From: Strigamia acuminata | Taxonomy: Eukaryota; Arthropoda; Chilopoda; Geophilomorpha; Linotaeniidae | Direction of reading: 5' to 3' | Length of the DNA stretch: 64,000 nt | Assembly (NCBI GenBank): GCA_949358305.1 | Contig: OX442324.1 | Location: 7,167,601-7,231,600 of the forward strand | Shown: one piece after another, positions 1-7,699 of the stretch | Numbering within the stretch: position 1 is the first letter of the stretch | Layout: each line of letters starts with the position of its first letter | The notes under the pieces: model-generated | The model's input: only the letters and a program-made list of their open reading frames with translations | Told to the model about the DNA's origin: nothing | The model's database searches: none | Position numbers and translations under genes: made by a program

Positions 1-74
1 GTAATAAAGGCGACGAGAATGTGGTGAGAAAATCGGTCTTTGTGCTACTCAATACAATAGACATGTTGTTTTTT

Positions 75-1211
75 TTAATTCGCGAGAATTTTCTTACGCA
101 TGTTTTCAAACTTGGTTTTATCGAGGATTCTTTCCTCTTTTAGTTCCATAAGTATTTCTACAATTTCGTTGTCGTGAGACTGGTTTCCAGCATCCCGTGA
201 TGCATGCAACAATCGCAGCCTGTCTATTAATTCGTCCGGGTTATTGTAATACTTGTAGTCTACGGAGTTGTGCGGCCGAAACGTTTTCGTGACACCTTTG
301 CCCGATTGTAGATATTGTGCTTGATATTGTTTGTAGTGTTGCCAAATTGGTTTAATCACTTTCAGATACTTCTCTCCTTTAGAAGATTTTGGCCTATTAG
401 TTGCTGGATCATGACGACTAAATAATGCTTTAGTTTTGATTAGAATGTCGGCATAATTATTTAATGCCTTCTGATTCTGATATGGATCCAATGCTGGAAT
501 TTTGTTCAAGAGGAAATCCTTTAATTCTTTATCGAATCTATATGTTTTATTTCTTACAGAAATATGACCCTGGATAAATGTAACTTCTTCGACTCCTATT
601 TTAAATTTTAAGTCTTTAGTATCAAATCTGATTCCAAACACACGGTCTATATTACCCGCATTTGCAGAATAATAACTTATAAAAGATTGCAGATATGTGT
701 CTTCCTGATCTGTTTCTCTCTTTTTCCATTCGAGACTTCTACGTACTTCCGTGCGATATTTATCAGAAACATCATCAGCATCAGCATCGTCACCAAGATT
801 TGCTTCTTCTTCTTCCACACTTCGAAGTGATGTATTGTTCGCTTCATCGTGATCAACTAAACTTTGAGGAGTTCCACGATGACTAGAGGACAAGCTTTGG
901 CGTAAGAACTGTCCTTTAATGGATGCATTTTCCCAATTTCTGACGGGTGTCTCTATATCCATTTTTGACATTGTCTTCTTAGGCTCGCTTTTAACGGTAG
1001 TGGAAGGTGACGGATTGAAAGACATGGGTTGGGGTGGAGATAGTTGCTGCTGCTGCTGCGGCAGGCTATGCAATGCGGCAGTTACAGGTTTGAAGAATGC
1101 ACCGAGCGCTTCATCTTCGGATCCTCTGTTTAACTTATCTTGCAGAAACTTTTTTTTCAAGCTCTGTTTTAATTTCTCGTAATTTCCACGCTGCTGTTTA
1201 TTCATGTTCAT
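75..1211 (-). CDS. Maverick/adintovirus-associated conserved protein, function unknown (DUF8207-like)
   Basis: This 378-residue protein has no function I can assign. The first 150 residues are basic and then low-complexity, with a QQQQQ run and acidic stretches such as EEEEANLGDDADADD. The last 230 residues look globular and end in a helical, charged segment (YYNNPDELIDRLRLLHASR). That pattern resembles a C-terminal domain I know from proteins encoded beside Maverick ATPases and integrases in arthropods (DUF8207 from memory, unverified). Its start overlaps the end of the upstream ATPase gene by 14 bases, so the two are probably cotranscribed leftward from the short divergent region at 1876-1911. 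The frame is intact, suggesting a young copy. A virion or DNA-packaging accessory role is inference from position only. Confidence 0.7.
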   Translation of the reverse strand: MNMNKQQRGNYEKLKQSLKKKFLQDKLNRGSEDEALGAFFKPVTAALHSLPQQQQQLSPPQPMSFNPSPSTTVKSEPKKTMSKMDIETPVRNWENASIKGQFLRQSLSSSHRGTPQSLVDHDEANNTSLRSVEEEEANLGDDADADDVSDKYRTEVRRSLEWKKRETDQEDTYLQSFISYYSANAGNIDRVFGIRFDTKDLKFKIGVEEVTFIQGHISVRNKTYRFDKELKDFLLNKIPALDPYQNQKALNNYADILIKTKALFSRHDPATNRPKSSKGEKYLKVIKPIWQHYKQYQAQYLQSGKGVTKTFRPHNSVDYKYYNNPDELIDRLRLLHASRDAGNQSHDNEIVEILMELKEERILDKTKFENMRKKILAN

Positions 1212-1875
1212 TTTTTAAAAATGGGGAAAATTTATTTTTATATCTCCCGCTCGACATAGACTTGGTCTTGTCAATGGTGAGAAAGCCAAACGTATCATCA
1301 TCCCAACACGACTTACACATGTCTCTGAATCGAACGTACGTCATGTCCGTTCCAACATGGTTGTCAAAAACGTGTTTCATGTTTCTTTCGTCTTGTCTGA
1401 ACATGATTATTAAATTGGCATTGTCTCTTATCACCTGTTTTGGGATTCGGCTATAAGTCTGACACAAGTAAAAAGAGTCTACGTTACTATGACGGCCCTG
1501 GGCAAAATATTTCTCAATATTATGTTGCTTGTCGGTCATCACATCATCAAACACAAAAATAGACTTGTTCACAGTTTTATCAAAAAGTTGTTCGGGAGAC
1601 GGCACATCTTCGTTGCTCGGGAAGAAATGAGCTACCTGTTCGCCCAATTCCGATTCTAGATCCTCGAACAACTCTCTTAACCGCTCGTATTTTGGTTGAA
1701 ATAAAGTTTTAGAAAACACCATCAGCTTGTCAAATCGTAACCAGTGCAGGAAGTTTAGCAACAGATTCGTTTTCCCACATTCAGCCGGGCCACACATGAT
1801 GCATCTTATGTTTTTTGGCAGAATCGACTTATCACATTTATCCAAACGCCCCGTGTCAAAATTTATGACATTCAT
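1198..1875 (-). CDS. A32/FtsK-type genome-packaging ATPase of a Maverick/adintovirus
   Basis: A 225-residue P-loop ATPase. Walker A is GPAECGKTN near residues 29-37, Walker B is SIFVFDDV near 104-111, and a downstream LCQTYSRIP segment fits the sensor position of the HerA/FtsK superfamily. Length and motif spacing match the packaging ATPases of Mavericks, adintoviruses and virophages, which pump DNA into preformed capsids. It starts 36 bases from the divergent zinc-ribbon/PLA2 gene and overlaps the next leftward gene by 14 bases. The frame is intact and no motif residue is missing. Together with the integrase and protease nearby it identifies the block as Maverick-type rather than a retroelement. 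Which sublineage it belongs to cannot be told from this window. Confidence 0.9.
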   Translation of the reverse strand: MNVINFDTGRLDKCDKSILPKNIRCIMCGPAECGKTNLLLNFLHWLRFDKLMVFSKTLFQPKYERLRELFEDLESELGEQVAHFFPSNEDVPSPEQLFDKTVNKSIFVFDDVMTDKQHNIEKYFAQGRHSNVDSFYLCQTYSRIPKQVIRDNANLIIMFRQDERNMKHVFDNHVGTDMTYVRFRDMCKSCWDDDTFGFLTIDKTKSMSSGRYKNKFSPFLKNEHE

Positions 1876-1911
1876 TTTTTATATTCCCGTAATAAAAAAA
1901 AGAAGACAAAC
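1876..1911. promoter_or_regulatory. Short divergent intergenic region between ATPase and zinc-ribbon/PLA2 genes
   Basis: Only 36 bases separate two divergent start codons. The stretch is AT-rich (ATATTCCCGTAATAAAAAAA) and must carry both 5' leaders. A shared bidirectional promoter is likely by geometry, but no clear TATA box could be assigned. Confidence 0.4.
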
Positions 1912-2399
1912 ATGTTTTGCGTTAAATGTAAAAAGTCTACTCCTACCGGCACGTTGGAAATGGGAGTCACTAAGAACAACAGAGCCTACAAAAGAGGTAA
2001 ATGCTTGGCATGCGGGACCTTGAAATATCAGTTCATAAAAAAAAAAAATCTCCAGCAACCGGAAAAGGACTTTTGAATAAACTAATCAATAAATTACCGG
2101 TAGAAATGCATATCCCTGGGTACAATTATTGCGGCCCAGGCACAAAATTAGATAAGCGTTTAGCTAGAGGTGATAAAGGCATAAACCCATTGGATGAAGC
2201 GTGCAAGCTGCACGACATTGCTTACATAAATGAGAACTTAGAAGCCAGACACGAAGCAGACAGAAAGTTGGTCGAAGCATGTGTTTTAATCATCTCCGAT
2301 CCAACAGTCAGTTTAAGCACAAAATTAGCCGCCAAAGCAATCAAAGCAACGTTCAATACCAAACTTAAACTGGGAATGGGACTAAAAAAAAAAAAAAAA
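1912..2399 (+). CDS. Zinc-ribbon (DUF5679-like) plus parvovirus-type phospholipase A2 protein, frame broken at an A tract
   Basis: From ATG 1912 the first 43 codons encode a zinc ribbon: an FCVKCKK knuckle and a second CLACGT knuckle, followed by KYQFIKKKK. This matches the small DUF5679 domain of adintovirus proteins. The frame then hits a 12-A tract (2037-2048); the continuation in the next frame encodes a secreted-type PLA2 domain with the calcium loop YCGPGTK and the active-site helix DEACKLHDIAY (catalytic His-Asp present). Virion PLA2 domains of this type breach endosomal membranes in parvoviruses; a like role here is inference. The two parts make one protein in related elements, so the break is either a 1-base indel, a homopolymer sequencing error or slippage. 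At the far end the PLA2 frame runs through a 17-A tract into the integrase without a stop. Confidence 0.75.
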
Positions 2400-3353
2400 A
2401 TGCCCGACATAGAACAACTGGTATCTGAATTACATAAGCCGGCACGTAGGCATTACGTCAGACGTCCGGTCGTATCTTTTGCAATCAACGACTTATGGCA
2501 GATCGATTTAGTCGAATTGATACCTTTTTCCCGTGTAAACAAAGGTTATAAATACTTATTAACGGTTATAGATGCGTTCTCTAAATATGCGTATGCGGTT
2601 CCCATCAAATCAAAGACTGGCAAAGACGTAACCGCTGCATTTGAAAAGGTGCTTGTCAAAGCGGGGAATAAGGGGCCGGTCAACATGGCATCCGATTGGG
2701 GGAAAGAATTCTACAATTCCCATTTCAAGGCACTGGTCAAAAAGTTCAACATCAACCATTTTTCCACACACTCGCCGTTGAAAGCGAGCATGGTCGAGCG
2801 GTTCAATCGCACGCTCAAAGAGCGCATGTACAGGCATTTTACTTTGAAAGGTTCGAGGAATTGGATTACTATCTTACCCCAATTGATGACCCGTTATAAC
2901 TCTTCGGTTCACCGTACGACCAACATGAAACCCAAAAATGTGGCTCCCAAACATGAAAAGGCGCTCAGACTAAAATTACTTCCCGAACCAGCAACGTCCA
3001 AGCCTAAATTCAAAGTGGGCGACCGAGTGCGTATTTCCAAATCCAAATCCATATTTGACAAAGGGTTTTTGCAAAATTGGACTAATGAAATCTTTACAAT
3101 TGATAAAGTGGACACGACGTATGAACCTCCAATTTTCAAATTGAAAGACAGTTTGGGAGAATCGATCGAAGGTTCCTTTTACCGTGAAGAACTCCAAAAA
3201 ACTGAAACCAGGGTAGATGATCCCTACTTGATCGAGAAAGTCATTAGAAAAAAGAAAAACAGCGATGGATCATGGAAGTACCTAGTGAAATGGGTCGGCT
3301 ACGATCAGAAGCATAATTCATGGGTGGATGATCTCATCGACATTAAAAAATGA
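2400..3353 (+). CDS. Maverick retroviral-like integrase with C-terminal chromodomain
   Basis: The best start is ATG 2400, directly after a 17-A tract, although the frame is open further upstream through the PLA2 domain. The protein is about 317 residues. The rve catalytic core shows the first Asp in WQIDLVEL, the second Asp in MASDWGKEF (most relatives have TDxGxEF; the Asp is kept) and the Glu in MVERFNRTLKERM. A basic C-terminal SH3-like segment (FKVGDRVRISK) precedes a chromodomain ending in YLVKWVGYDQKHNSWV. Such integrases insert Maverick DNA with 6-bp duplications and the chromodomain may guide the site. Its stop codon shares ATGA with the protease start, so the two are closely coupled. 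The frame is intact. Confidence 0.9.
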   Translation: MPDIEQLVSELHKPARRHYVRRPVVSFAINDLWQIDLVELIPFSRVNKGYKYLLTVIDAFSKYAYAVPIKSKTGKDVTAAFEKVLVKAGNKGPVNMASDWGKEFYNSHFKALVKKFNINHFSTHSPLKASMVERFNRTLKERMYRHFTLKGSRNWITILPQLMTRYNSSVHRTTNMKPKNVAPKHEKALRLKLLPEPATSKPKFKVGDRVRISKSKSIFDKGFLQNWTNEIFTIDKVDTTYEPPIFKLKDSLGESIEGSFYREELQKTETRVDDPYLIEKVIRKKKNSDGSWKYLVKWVGYDQKHNSWVDDLIDIKK

Positions 3354-3769
3354 ATAACGTGGAAATTTACAACTGGGCGAAGAATAAACTACGTATCGCT
3401 CACTTCAACAACGTGTTGCCCATCGATTGCTTGAAACCGCTCGCGAATCACCGGGGCAAGAATGAAAGCTTCGTCATCAATTTAGACCCATCGACGGGTG
3501 GTGGTACCCATTGGGTCAGCTTGTATCTTTGCAATGACAGAGGCATATACTTTGATAATTTGGGAAACGTTCCACCTAAAGAGATCATTGATTTTGTCGG
3601 AAGAGACGTTACCCTAGATTATGCTACAAAAGAAGTGTATTCGTTGACAAAAGAGGATTCTTGCGGGATGTTTTGCCTCTTTGCGCTCTATTTAGCAGCC
3701 AATCTTAATCTCAGGCAGAATACAATCATTAAAATCATTCGAGGAATGAATAATCTTGAGTTGTTGTAA
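3350..3769 (+). CDS. Adenain-like (C5) cysteine protease of a Maverick/adintovirus
   Basis: A 139-residue protease of the adenovirus maturation type. The catalytic His lies in GGTHWVSLYL (near residue 54), the acidic residue in GIYFDNLGN (near 70), and the nucleophile Cys in EDSCGMFCLF (near 106). Order, spacing and short length match Maverick proteases that process capsid precursors. The start overlaps the integrase stop by four bases (ATGA). The frame is intact. Since the capsid substrates are not in the window, its role rests on family knowledge. Confidence 0.88.
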   Translation: MNNVEIYNWAKNKLRIAHFNNVLPIDCLKPLANHRGKNESFVINLDPSTGGGTHWVSLYLCNDRGIYFDNLGNVPPKEIIDFVGRDVTLDYATKEVYSLTKEDSCGMFCLFALYLAANLNLRQNTIIKIIRGMNNLELL

Positions 3770-3943
3770 AGTAAACCCAATTTCCATTTTTCTCAAAAAA
3801 ATGAAATTATTTAAGAAGTTAAAACGATCCTAATTTGAAATCAACAAAGATTCGCACAAAACCTTGCGGAAAGTCTGCAAACAAGCACGGGCATGTGTTA
3901 AAGTCCGTGTCAAATCAAAAATGAAACCGTAACAAAAATTTTC

Positions 3944-3953
3944 TATATATAAA
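3944..3953 (+). promoter_or_regulatory. TATA-like box upstream of the small Maverick ORF
   Basis: TATATATAAA lies about 50 bases before ATG 4004, in an otherwise non-coding gap of 230 bases after the protease. The spacing is plausible for a promoter of the 4004-4285 gene. Confidence 0.4.
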
Positions 3954-4003
3954 AAAAGCAACATTATTATATTCACTTCAATTTGAGAAAGAAAAGAATT
4001 AAA

Positions 4004-4285
4004 ATGTATCTCTTTGAACTCCAACAGAACAAAACTACCGATGAAAGGAAAATAATTTTGAAACATTTATCCTTATTTTTATTGGTCAATTATGGTGGCT
4101 CAATAGATGAGAGAACTGATTCGTTACTTTTGTGGCGACCGGCATTTCAGATTAAAATCCAAACCCTGCTGGAAAAACTTGGAAGATTTTCCAGTGAGAA
4201 TATTGAACACGTCAAATACGTACATGACAACGTAACTATAGCAGAAATCCAGGAATTGGCCGAGATAAGCCATTTATTCGGATAG
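4004..4285 (+). CDS. Small orphan protein at the right side of the Maverick block
   Basis: ATG 4004 opens 93 codons for a helical, charged protein (MYLFELQQNKTTDERK at the start). I do not recognise a family. ATG 4004 is preferred over the upstream 3983 because AAAATG gives a good context and the TATA-like box lies just upstream. Its interest lies in what copies it: the stretch TTTTGTGGCGACCGGCAT followed by GATTAAAA and AAACCCTG recurs at 14690-14730 and 20445-20485, and the following piece in diverged form at 14725-14775 and 15604-15655. The coding sequence, or a related one, has therefore been broken and scattered through the mosaic downstream. Confidence 0.5.
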   Translation: MYLFELQQNKTTDERKIILKHLSLFLLVNYGGSIDERTDSLLLWRPAFQIKIQTLLEKLGRFSSENIEHVKYVHDNVTIAEIQELAEISHLFG

Positions 4286-4639
4286 ACAAAGAAAGAAAAT
4301 AAAAAAAACAAAAAAAAAGAACAAAACTTAAAGAAGAAAAAAGCTACATTCATATATTCCATTTTTTGCACACAAACGGCCACCATTTTAGCCATTTGAC
4401 CCTCAGGCACACAAACACTAAGCATGATGCCAGAGCTAAGCCAGCCGTGCCATAAACAGGCCGACTTTGTTAGCCTGACTGATCAAACAAACAAACAAAC
4501 AAACACCACTCGAGGGGGGGTGCAGACAATTCAACCAGCAGCCACAAATCATCAACTGCTCAATTAACACACATCAACTGAATGCCAGAGCTAAGTCAGC
4601 CGTACCATCAGCTGGCCGACATCATTAGTTCCGTCACTT
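4286..4639. other. Non-coding stretch with internal duplication
   Basis: A-rich start, an (AAAC)n run at about 4480-4502, and a roughly 40-base segment (ATGCCAGAGCTAAGYCAGCC type) present twice, near 4430 and 4581. The segment near 4375-4400 (ACGGCCACCATTTT) has a diverged partner at 6331-6350. I see no gene. The right end of the Maverick should lie here, but I could not identify its terminal inverted repeat. Confidence 0.5.
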
Positions 4640-5850
4640 CAGTCACTTCTGACTCTTGCTTACCTTGAAAATCTTGTCCTATCTTGTCTTTTCTTGTCCT
4701 GTCTTGTCCTGTCTTGCCTTTTCTTGTCCTGTCTTGTCCTATCTTGCCTTTTCTTGTCCTGTCTTGTCCTATCTTGCTTTTTCTTGTTCTGTCTTGTCCT
4801 ATCTTGCCCTATCTGGTCCTATCTTGTCCTATCTTGCCTTTTCTTGTCCTGTCTTGTCCTATCTGGTCCTAAGATCGCTTTGTTGTAAATTTTTCAAAGT
4901 TTTTTCTTTTTTTTTTTCAAAATTTTTTTAAGTTTTTTTTGAAAATTTTGAAAATTTGAGCATAGGTTGCCCACTCCTTCAGGGTCCAAAGTCGTTGATC
5001 AACTGAAAAAATTCTGATTTGTCACTCCTTATATACCCGTAATGTGACCTTTAAGAAAATTCAATTAGAAACCAGTTTGAAGCGGTTTGGTACCTTATAA
5101 CATCATGCAATTAAATATCTCTTCATTTGTAAAAAAAAAATTGAAGGGTAAGCATCATTTTTTTATGCTCCTGAAAACCATCTGTGTCCTTTCTTGTCCT
5201 GTCTTGTCCTTTCTTGTCCTTTCTTGTCCTAAGATTGCTTTGTTGTAAATTTTTCTAAATTTTTTTTTTAAAAAATCAGAAATTCGGGCATAGGTTGCCC
5301 ACTCTTTCAGGGTCCAAAGTCGTTGATCAACTGAAAAAATTCTGATTTGTCACTCCTTATATACCCACAAAAGACCATTCTAGAAAATTCAGGTAAAAAC
5401 TAGTTTGAACCGGTTTGGAAGGGGATTCCCCGTTTTTGCAGTATATAAGGAGTGACAAATCAGAATTTTTTCAGTTGATCAACGACTTTGGACCCTGAAG
5501 GAGTGAGCAACCTATGCCCGAATTTTCAAAATTTTCAAAAAAAACTTTTGAAAAATTTACAACAAAGCGCTCTTAGGACAAGATAGGACAAGACAGGACA
5601 AGAAAAGACAAGATAGGACAAGTTAGGACAAGTTAGAACAAGACAGGACAAGAAAAGACAAGATAGGACAAGTTAGGACAAGACAGGACAAGAAAAGACA
5701 AGATAGGACAAGTTAGGACAAGACAGGACAAGAAAAGACAAGGTAGGACAAGTTAGGACAAGATTGGACAAGAAAAGACAAGATAGGACAAGAAAGGACA
5801 AGATAGGACAAGAAAAGGGTAAGCAAGAGCCAGAAGTGACTAGACTAACA
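4640..5850. mobile_element. Foldback-type element with tandem-repeat arms
   Basis: The outer ends are inverted: AGTCACTTCTGACTCTTGC at the left (from about 4645) and its near reverse complement at about 5822-5842. Inside each end is an array of 10-bp CTTGTCCTRT units, plus-oriented at 4668-4872 and minus-oriented at 5572-5815. Then comes a T-rich (or A-rich) spacer and an 80-bp module starting GCATAGGTTGCCCACTC. The module occurs three times: 4960-5040 and 5288-5368 direct, 5442-5520 inverted. A short extra array sits at 5186-5232. The whole can fold into a long hairpin, as in foldback (FB) elements. No coding sequence was found; the open frames over 4656-4931 are repeat artefacts. Confidence 0.6.
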
Positions 5851-6410
5851 GTTTTTTTTTTTCAAAATTTTTCTAAGTTTTTTTGAAAAAAAATTAGAAA
5901 TTTGGGCAGGAGTTCACCTCCCGGTTTGGGAATAGGAATTGCAACTGAAAAATTCTGATTTATGGAGCTATTTATATACCCATTAACAGCTGTTGGACCA
6001 TACCCATTATACAGGAAAAGGTAAGGTAGGTAGGACACGTCCATTCTGCCCAAGGGGTGTGGCAGAATAAAGCATAGAAACTTTAACCAGAACCGAAAGA
6101 ACCAAAGGTGGAATATACCTACCTTCCCTCTTCCATAAAATGAGTATGGCCCACTCGCAAAAATTTACAAAATAAATTTGTTTCAGTTACAGCACAACTC
6201 TGGACCAGATGGCAGTGTGGTGTTTTGTCTCTCCTGCCTGGAGATATGACGAGTGACCGGTTAAAACACACAACCATTTTTTCAGACCGATCCTAATGAA
6301 ACTCGACCATCTGGTCAAACCCGTATATAAACGGCCGCCATTTTGCCCATTTTGTCCTCGGGCCAAATTTGAGACTTTTAGTTGACAATTTTGTTAGTAG
6401 ATGGCGCTGG
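5851..6410. other. Non-coding stretch with a diverged fourth copy of the foldback module
   Basis: From 5850 to about 5990 a T-rich piece is followed by AACTGAAAAATTCTGATTTATGG, a diverged direct copy of the module in the foldback element. The rest up to 6410 has no gene I can support; a segment near 6331 resembles 4370-4400. Confidence 0.4.
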
Positions 6411-6451
6411 CTAACCTAAACCTAACCTAACCTAACCTAACCTAACCTAAA
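6411..6451. repeat. Interstitial telomere-like repeat (CCTAA)n
   Basis: About eight copies of CCTAA with one CCTAAA variant. On the minus strand this is TTAGG, the standard arthropod telomere unit. It sits about 95 bases before a 5'-truncated copia element, so it is interstitial here. Confidence 0.85.
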
Positions 6452-6544
6452 CATCCTCATTCTCCCGCCCTCAAACCACCACTTCCTTAGACTTCTAATT
6501 TGGTCCCTGAAATGATGAATTGCCCCTTTGGTGCTTGATCCAAA

Positions 6545-6580
6545 GGAACGGAAACGGAAACGGAAACGGAAACGGAAACA
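6545..6580 (+). repeat. (ACGGAA)n expansion at the truncated end of copia element A
   Basis: Five to six ACGGAA units lead in frame into the gag of element A, coding Thr-Glu repeats before the residues TIGIFAAKI. The fuller copy B has a single TET at this place (PATETIGVF), so the run looks like an expansion of gag's own sequence at the breakpoint. Confidence 0.6.
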
Positions 6581-6622
6581 ATCGGGATCTTCGCGGCGAA
6601 GATACGAAATGCGGCGAAGAAA

Positions 6623-7651
6623 TTGGCGGACGTTAAACACAAACTGGAGGACTTATATCAGGCATTCCAATTGATTAGATATTTACCTCAGGAGTATCAG
6701 TCGATTGTTCAAACGATTTACCGGTGGGAAGACGTCAATTTCACCTTGGAGAAGGTAGAAATCGAATTGGTCGCAGAAGAAGGCCGACTCGTTCAACAAA
6801 GACGTGATTCGGGACAAGGACCAATTATTGATGCATTCAGCACAGGGTCGAATTCCGCAAACACAAAGAGCAATGACAATTCGCCGAAGTTCCAACAGCA
6901 ACAGGGCAATAATCCGAACAACAAAGCGAATTATACTGGACAAAGAGGCAACAAATCAAATTGGAGAGGTGGGAGAAATGCGAATTTCAGAGGAAACAGC
7001 ACCGGGTCAACGGGACGGGGGCCGTGTTTCCGCTGCAACCAACACGGACATTGGGCCAAAGATTGCACGGTGCAATTACAATTGGCGCCGAACAGCAACA
7101 TGAGATCGAACACCGTGGAAGAACTGGATTCGAACATGTTGGACGTTGGTTTTCTCACCGAATTGAGCGACCAGGAAATGCTCCAGTGCAGTGAAGCCAG
7201 TAACTGTTGGATTTATGATACGGGAGCGACTGGGCATTTCTGCAAAGACAGAAATCAATTTCACAATTTTAAAGAGATGAGTGGGACAATTAGTCAGGCC
7301 GACAAGAAGACTTTGATCAAGATACAAGGAGTTGGAAATGTTTGTATCATGTGTTTGGTCGGGAATGAAACGATCCCCATAACACTAAAAAAAGTGTACT
7401 ACGCGCCTGATCTACGAAGGAATTTGCTGTCGGGACCGTGTATTGACGAGGCACGATGCAGGGTCGCAGTTGGCGCAGGCTTGGTGAAGATATACGACCC
7501 GCAATGGAGAAGACAGTTGATGGAAGGGGTCAAGAAAGATAGATTGTACTACATCAAGCTCAGCGACCAGAAGCCCGATTTTGAGAAGCTAAAGGCAAAG
7601 GAATTGAACAAAGCTAATGTGGGCGAAGATAAGAACGAGCAGAAACAATAG
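6623..7651 (+). CDS. gag: copia A Gag (C-terminal part) and protease, ends at an in-frame TAG
   Basis: The frame is open from about 6539; ATG 6623 is internal, since copy B shows that real Gag starts much earlier. A Q/N/G-rich basic stretch precedes the CCHC zinc knuckle CFRCNQHGHWAKDC (7025-7066), which binds retroelement RNA. The aspartic protease follows with WIYDTGATGHFCKD (active site DTGA). The frame stops at TAG 7649-7651, where copy B reads straight through into the integrase in the same frame, so this is a nonsense mutation. Closest relative in the window is B, at roughly 85 percent amino-acid identity by eye. Confidence 0.85.
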   Translation: MADVKHKLEDLYQAFQLIRYLPQEYQSIVQTIYRWEDVNFTLEKVEIELVAEEGRLVQQRRDSGQGPIIDAFSTGSNSANTKSNDNSPKFQQQQGNNPNNKANYTGQRGNKSNWRGGRNANFRGNSTGSTGRGPCFRCNQHGHWAKDCTVQLQLAPNSNMRSNTVEELDSNMLDVGFLTELSDQEMLQCSEASNCWIYDTGATGHFCKDRNQFHNFKEMSGTISQADKKTLIKIQGVGNVCIMCLVGNETIPITLKKVYYAPDLRRNLLSGPCIDEARCRVAVGAGLVKIYDPQWRRQLMEGVKKDRLYYIKLSDQKPDFEKLKAKELNKANVGEDKNEQKQ

Positions 7652-7699
7652 GAATTCCCTCACACAAGCAAAACTAAGTCGAATCCAGAAGAGGCGAGG

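Noticed and set aside
4656-4931. Frames encoding CPVLSYLAFS repeats
   Set aside because: Products of the CTTGTCCT array; open in three frames at once.
6411-6451. A true chromosome end
   Set aside because: Only about 40 bases of CCTAA with unrelated DNA and transposons on both sides.
7649-7651. Programmed readthrough of the TAG in copia A
   Set aside because: Copy B has no stop at this place, so a plain nonsense mutation is the simpler reading.
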